This document shows, piece after piece, positions 5,915-8,836 of a stretch of 8,836 nt of DNA (position 1 is the first letter of the stretch; the number at the start of each line of letters is the position of its first letter). This stretch comes from Lysobacteraceae bacterium (lineage in GTDB: Bacteria; Pseudomonadota; Gammaproteobacteria; Xanthomonadales; Rhodanobacteraceae). Below the pieces are notes generated by a model. That model saw nothing but the letters and a program-made list of their open reading frames with translations. It was not told where the DNA came from and made no database searches. The translations under genes were made by a program, and so were the position numbers. Location: positions 1 to 8,836 of the forward strand of contig JAGWZT010000060.1 of NCBI GenBank assembly GCA_018971925.1. Reading direction: 5' to 3'.

Positions 5915-6655
5915 GTGGACAGCACCGCGCAATCGATGACCGGCGATCGCATCGCGTGCCGCGCGACGGGCGTTCGGGCGAACGCAGCGGGCGCCTGCAT
6001 CGCACTGTTGCGCCGCGACTTCGTGCTGGCGTGGCGACGCCGGGGCGAATTGTTCCTGCCGCTGTTGTACGCGGTGATCGTCACCGCGCTGTTCCCGTTC
6101 GCGCTGGGCCCCGACCCGGAGTTGCTGGCACGCATCGCGGGCGGCGTGCTTTTGGTGATCGTGGTGCTGGCGATGCTGCCCGCGCTGGAATCGATGTTCC
6201 GCGCCGACCTGGATGACGGCACGCTGGAACAATGGCTGCTCGCGCCGCAGCCGCTTGCGCTGTTGGCCTTGACCCGCGTCATCGCACACTGGCTGACCAC
6301 GGTCCTACCCTTGATCATCGTGATGCCGTTGCTGGGCGCCCTGATGAACCTGCCCGTGAAAGTGCTGCCGGTGCTGATCGTCACCCTGTTGCTGGCAACA
6401 CCGTTGCTGGTGTTGCTGGGCGCGGTGTTGTCGGCCCTGGCGGCAGGTGCGCGCCGCTCTGGTATCCTTCTGGCCCTGATGTTGTTGCCACTGGCCGTCC
6501 CGGTGGTGATCTTCGCGGCCGGCGCCATCGCCGGGGCGCAATCCGGCATGCCGTACATCGCCCCATTGACGTGGCTGGCGGCAGCCTTGGTCATGGCGAT
6601 CGTGTTGGCACCGCTTGCATGTGCGGCGGCCTTGCGAATCGCGGTCGAGTCATAA
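5915..6655 (+). CDS. ccmB: Heme exporter membrane protein CcmB
   Basis: CcmB is the membrane partner of CcmA in the CcmABCD complex that frees holo-CcmE. The frame gives 246 residues from GTG 5915. About six hydrophobic segments are visible (near 45-64, 75-92, 122-143, 149-175, 182-205 and 216-240). LESMFRADLDDGTLEQWLL (91-109) in the first cytoplasmic region is the characteristic CcmB motif. Family members have about 220-225 residues, so the N-terminus is probably overlong. ATG 5936 would give 239 residues, starting MTGDRIACRA; neither start has a good Shine-Dalgarno. GTG 5915 is kept because it leaves only a three-base gap from ccmA. The TAA stop is one base before ccmC. Identification is firm, the start is not. 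Confidence 0.94.
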   Translation: MDSTAQSMTGDRIACRATGVRANAAGACIALLRRDFVLAWRRRGELFLPLLYAVIVTALFPFALGPDPELLARIAGGVLLVIVVLAMLPALESMFRADLDDGTLEQWLLAPQPLALLALTRVIAHWLTTVLPLIIVMPLLGALMNLPVKVLPVLIVTLLLATPLLVLLGAVLSALAAGARRSGILLALMLLPLAVPVVIFAAGAIAGAQSGMPYIAPLTWLAAALVMAIVLAPLACAAALRIAVES

Positions 6656-6656
6656 G

Positions 6657-7442
6657 ATGTCCCGCAGTTATCTCCCCCACTGGATGCACTGGCTCGGCTC
6701 GCCGCCCAACTTCTACCGCTTCGCGGGCACGTTGCGTCCATGGCTGATGGCGCTGGCGCTGGCCAGCGCGGCCATCGGGTTGTACGGCGGACTGGTGCTG
6801 GCGCCACCGGACTACCAGCAAGGCGATGCCTATCGGATCATCTTCATCCACGTGCCGAGCGCGTGGATGAGTCTGTTCATCTACGCAACCATGGCGGTGG
6901 CGGGATTGATCGCGCTGGTATGGCGCGTGAAGCTGGCCGAAGTGATCGCGATGGAATGCGCGCCGACCGGCGCGGCGTTCACGTTCATCACCCTGGCGAC
7001 GGGTTCGCTGTGGGGCAAGCCGATGTGGGGCACGTGGTGGACGTGGGACGCGCGGCTGACCTCCGAACTGGTGCTGCTGTTCCTGTACCTCGGCGTGATC
7101 GGTCTTTGCAACGCCTTCGAGGACCGCCGCCGCGGCGCGCGCGCGGCCTCGCTGCTGGCACTGGTCGGCATCGTCAACCTGCCGATCGTGCACTACTCGG
7201 TGCAATGGTGGAACACCCTGCACCAGGGGACGACGGTCGACTTCCTCGATCCGGCGCGTTCCTCGATCGCGGCCCCGATGCTGTGGCCGTTGCTGGTGAT
7301 GGCGCTGGCGACGCACCTGTATTTCTTTGCCAGCATCCTTGGCCGCGCGCGGACCGGCCTGTTGTCGCTGGAAAGCGGCAAGCAGTGGGTGCGCACATTG
7401 GTCGATGGACAACCCGCGCCGACGATGGAGGCACCTACCTGA
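6657..7442 (+). CDS. ccmC: Heme-handling membrane protein CcmC
   Basis: CcmC, with CcmD, attaches heme to CcmE on the periplasmic side of the inner membrane. The product has 261 residues, slightly longer than the usual 245 or so. It carries the tryptophan-rich WWD heme-handling motif WGTWWTWDARL (124-134). The two heme axial histidines known from E. coli (H60 and H184) correspond to H65 in IFIHVPSAWMS and H189 in WWNTLHQG. Six transmembrane segments are visible (near 30-50, 68-90, 103-118, 135-152, 163-180 and 205-228). The ATG lies one base after the ccmB stop, and the stop is one base before ccmD, indicating tight translational coupling. An upstream in-frame ATG at 6615 lies inside ccmB and is unlikely to be used. 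Confidence 0.97.
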   Translation: MSRSYLPHWMHWLGSPPNFYRFAGTLRPWLMALALASAAIGLYGGLVLAPPDYQQGDAYRIIFIHVPSAWMSLFIYATMAVAGLIALVWRVKLAEVIAMECAPTGAAFTFITLATGSLWGKPMWGTWWTWDARLTSELVLLFLYLGVIGLCNAFEDRRRGARAASLLALVGIVNLPIVHYSVQWWNTLHQGTTVDFLDPARSSIAAPMLWPLLVMALATHLYFFASILGRARTGLLSLESGKQWVRTLVDGQPAPTMEAPT

Positions 7443-7443
7443 C

Positions 7444-7638
7444 ATGGCTCACTGGCTTGCAATGGGCGGCTATGCCATCTACGTGTGGCCTGCGTACGCC
7501 GTGTTCTTAGCCGTGCTGGCGTGGGACTGGTTCGCACCGGCACTGCGCCGGCGCCGCATCACGCGCGAACTGCGCGGCCGGCTCGCACGCGAGCGCACCC
7601 GCAACGCGCGCACTGAGCGCGCGGAGGCGTCGACATGA
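7444..7638 (+). CDS. ccmD: Heme exporter small subunit CcmD
   Basis: CcmD is the small membrane protein that binds the CcmC-heme-CcmE adduct and is needed for holo-CcmE release. The product has 64 residues. It has one transmembrane helix (about residues 9-30, GGYAIYVWPAYAVFLAVLAW region) followed by a strongly basic cytoplasmic tail with many arginines (35-59), which is the family pattern. The MGGYAIYVWPAY wording is characteristic of CcmD. It begins one base after ccmC and its stop overlaps the ccmE start as ATGA (7635-7638). It is short and easily missed by gene callers, but position, topology and motif agree. Confidence 0.93.
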   Translation: MAHWLAMGGYAIYVWPAYAVFLAVLAWDWFAPALRRRRITRELRGRLARERTRNARTERAEAST

Positions 7639-8102
7639 ATCCGGTTCGCAAGCGGCGTCTGATCATCACGCTGCTGATCCTGGGCGCGGTCGCGGTGGCG
7701 ACGGGCCTCTCCGTGTTCGCGCTGCAGCGGAACATGACCTATCTGTACTCGCCCAGCGAAGTCGATGCCGGGAAAGCACCCGACGGCCATCCGTTCCGCC
7801 TCGGTGGCATCGTCAAGGAAGGCAGCATCCGCCGCGTGCCCGGCACGCTGACCACCGATTTCGTGATCACCGACCGCTTCCAGAGCATCCCGGTGACCTA
7901 CACCGGCATCCTGCCCGACCTGTTCCGCGTAGGCCAGAGCACCATCACCACCGGCACGATGGACAACGGCACCTTCGTCGCGAAAACGGTGCTGGCCAAG
8001 CACGACGCCACTTACATGCCGCCGCAGGTGGCGCAGGCGATTGCGAAGGCGAAGCAGGAACACCGCATTCCACCGGACGCCGGGCACGGTGGCTCGCAGT
8101 GA
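7635..8102 (+). CDS. ccmE: Periplasmic heme chaperone CcmE
   Basis: CcmE binds heme covalently through a histidine in the periplasm and carries it from CcmC to CcmF. The product has 155 residues. There is a basic start (MNPVRKRRL), a single N-terminal signal anchor (about 9-30), then the beta-barrel domain. The heme-binding residue is H123 in LAKHDATYMPP (120-130), equal to H130 of E. coli, with Y127 as the likely axial tyrosine. The C-terminal tail after about residue 132 is flexible and short. The ATG overlaps the ccmD stop, with GCGGAGG (7620-7626 region) inside ccmD as a good Shine-Dalgarno. The stop overlaps the ccmF start as GTGA. Confidence 0.97.
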   Translation: MNPVRKRRLIITLLILGAVAVATGLSVFALQRNMTYLYSPSEVDAGKAPDGHPFRLGGIVKEGSIRRVPGTLTTDFVITDRFQSIPVTYTGILPDLFRVGQSTITTGTMDNGTFVAKTVLAKHDATYMPPQVAQAIAKAKQEHRIPPDAGHGGSQ

Positions 8103-8836
8103 ATCCCGAACTCGGCCAGGTCGCGCTGATCCTCGCGCTGCTGCTTTCGGGGCTGCAATGCGTGCTGCCGATCATCGGGGCCTGGCGCGGCAACAAGCCG
8201 CTGATGGCGACGGCAGGTTCCCTGGCCATCGGACAATTCGTGTTCGTCGCGCTGGCGTTCGGGATACTGATGTGGTCGTTCTGGACCAACGATTTCTCGG
8301 TGGCCTACGTCGCGCAGAACTCGAATCTGTCGCTGCCTTGGTTCTACAAGCTGTCCGCGGTGTGGGGCGCGCACGAAGGTTCGCTGCTGCTGTGGATGCT
8401 GATCCTCAACCTGTGGACGGTCGCGCTGGTGGTGCTCGGAGGCAAGCTGCCGGAAGCGTTCTTCTCGCGCGTGATCGGCGTGCTCGGGTTCGTGGCGTTC
8501 GGCTTCCTGCTGTACATGATCACGACGTCGAATCCTTTCCTGCGGCTGTTTCCGGTGCCGGCCAACGGCGCCGATCTGAATCCGGTGTTGCAGGATCCGG
8601 GCCTCGTGTTCCATCCGCCGACGCTGTACATGGGCTACGTCGGTTTCAGCGTCGCTTTCGCCTTCGCGATCGCCTCGCTGCTCGGCGGTGAACTGAAATC
8701 CACCTGGGTGCGCTGGGCGCGACCGTGGACGAACGTCGCATGGGGTTTCCTGACCCTCGGCATCGTCGCGGGCAGCGCGTGGGCGTACTACGAACTGGGC
8801 TGGGGCGGCTGGTGGTTCTGGGATCCGGTCGAAAAC
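8099..8836 (+). CDS. ccmF: Cytochrome c heme lyase subunit CcmF (5' part, cut by window edge)
   Basis: CcmF receives heme from CcmE and, with CcmH and CcmI in other bacteria, ligates it to the CXXCH motif of apocytochrome c in the periplasm. The first 246 residues are present and the frame is open to the right edge; full-length CcmF has about 650. The start is GTG 8099, overlapping the ccmE stop as GTGA, and it gives the family-like N-terminus MNPELGQVALILAL. Landmarks are WGAHEGSLLLW (89-99), QDPGLVFHPPTLYMGYVG (165-182) with H172 equal to E. coli H173, and the WWD motif GWGGWWFWDPVEN (234-246), which ends at the window border. At least five hydrophobic segments are visible. The truncation comes from the window, not from a mutation. 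Confidence 0.96.
   Translation, partial: MNPELGQVALILALLLSGLQCVLPIIGAWRGNKPLMATAGSLAIGQFVFVALAFGILMWSFWTNDFSVAYVAQNSNLSLPWFYKLSAVWGAHEGSLLLWMLILNLWTVALVVLGGKLPEAFFSRVIGVLGFVAFGFLLYMITTSNPFLRLFPVPANGADLNPVLQDPGLVFHPPTLYMGYVGFSVAFAFAIASLLGGELKSTWVRWARPWTNVAWGFLTLGIVAGSAWAYYELGWGGWWFWDPVEN

Noticed and set aside
5764..6807. 347-residue minus-strand open frame opposite ccmA, ccmB and ccmC
   Set aside because: It spans three well-identified genes on the other strand and has a serine/alanine/arginine-rich composition typical of a shadow.
1..8836. CRISPR arrays, tRNA or rRNA genes, transposases, toxin-antitoxin or defence genes
   Set aside because: I found no regularly spaced repeats, tRNA-like cloverleaf or mobile-element protein. 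All coding space is explained by metabolic and cytochrome maturation genes.

Overview
The window reads as chromosome of a GC-rich gammaproteobacterium, most likely a member of the Xanthomonadales (Xanthomonas, Lysobacter, Dyella or Rhodanobacter type). This rests on three things: the kynureninase and kynurenine 3-monooxygenase resemble the Xanthomonas enzymes as I remember them, the ccmABCDEF order is typical, and several GC-rich palindromic dispersed repeats of the kind common in that order lie between and inside the genes. I had no database search, so the placement is an inference. All ten genes are on the + strand and almost every junction is an overlap or a gap of a few bases, so they form two operons.

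Region 1 (about 1-5049) is a kynurenine (tryptophan breakdown) operon. After a 235-base leader with a hairpin repeat and a -10-like box come aminocarboxymuconate-semialdehyde decarboxylase (ACMSD), a small exported protein of unknown function, kynureninase (kynU), kynurenine 3-monooxygenase (kmo) and a small DUF3293-type protein. In pathway order, Kmo makes 3-hydroxykynurenine, KynU cleaves it to 3-hydroxyanthranilate, a 3-hydroxyanthranilate dioxygenase (not in the window) opens the ring, and ACMSD decarboxylates the product before it closes to quinolinate. The set therefore controls the branch between NAD synthesis and catabolism.

Region 2 (5050-5272) is a non-coding gap filled mostly by a roughly 100-base multi-stem repeat, followed by a possible sigma-70 promoter just before ccmA. 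Region 3 (5273 to the right edge) is the System I cytochrome c maturation operon ccmA-ccmB-ccmC-ccmD-ccmE-ccmF, with ccmF cut off by the window edge. CcmABCD load heme on CcmE and release it; CcmF takes part in ligating heme to apocytochrome c in the periplasm.

The most unusual feature is not a new gene system. A dispersed palindromic repeat appears to have inserted in frame inside kmo (about 3762-3860), adding roughly 30 residues, much as Rickettsia palindromic elements do. A second repeat-like segment covers the kynU start, so that kynU has two credible start codons.
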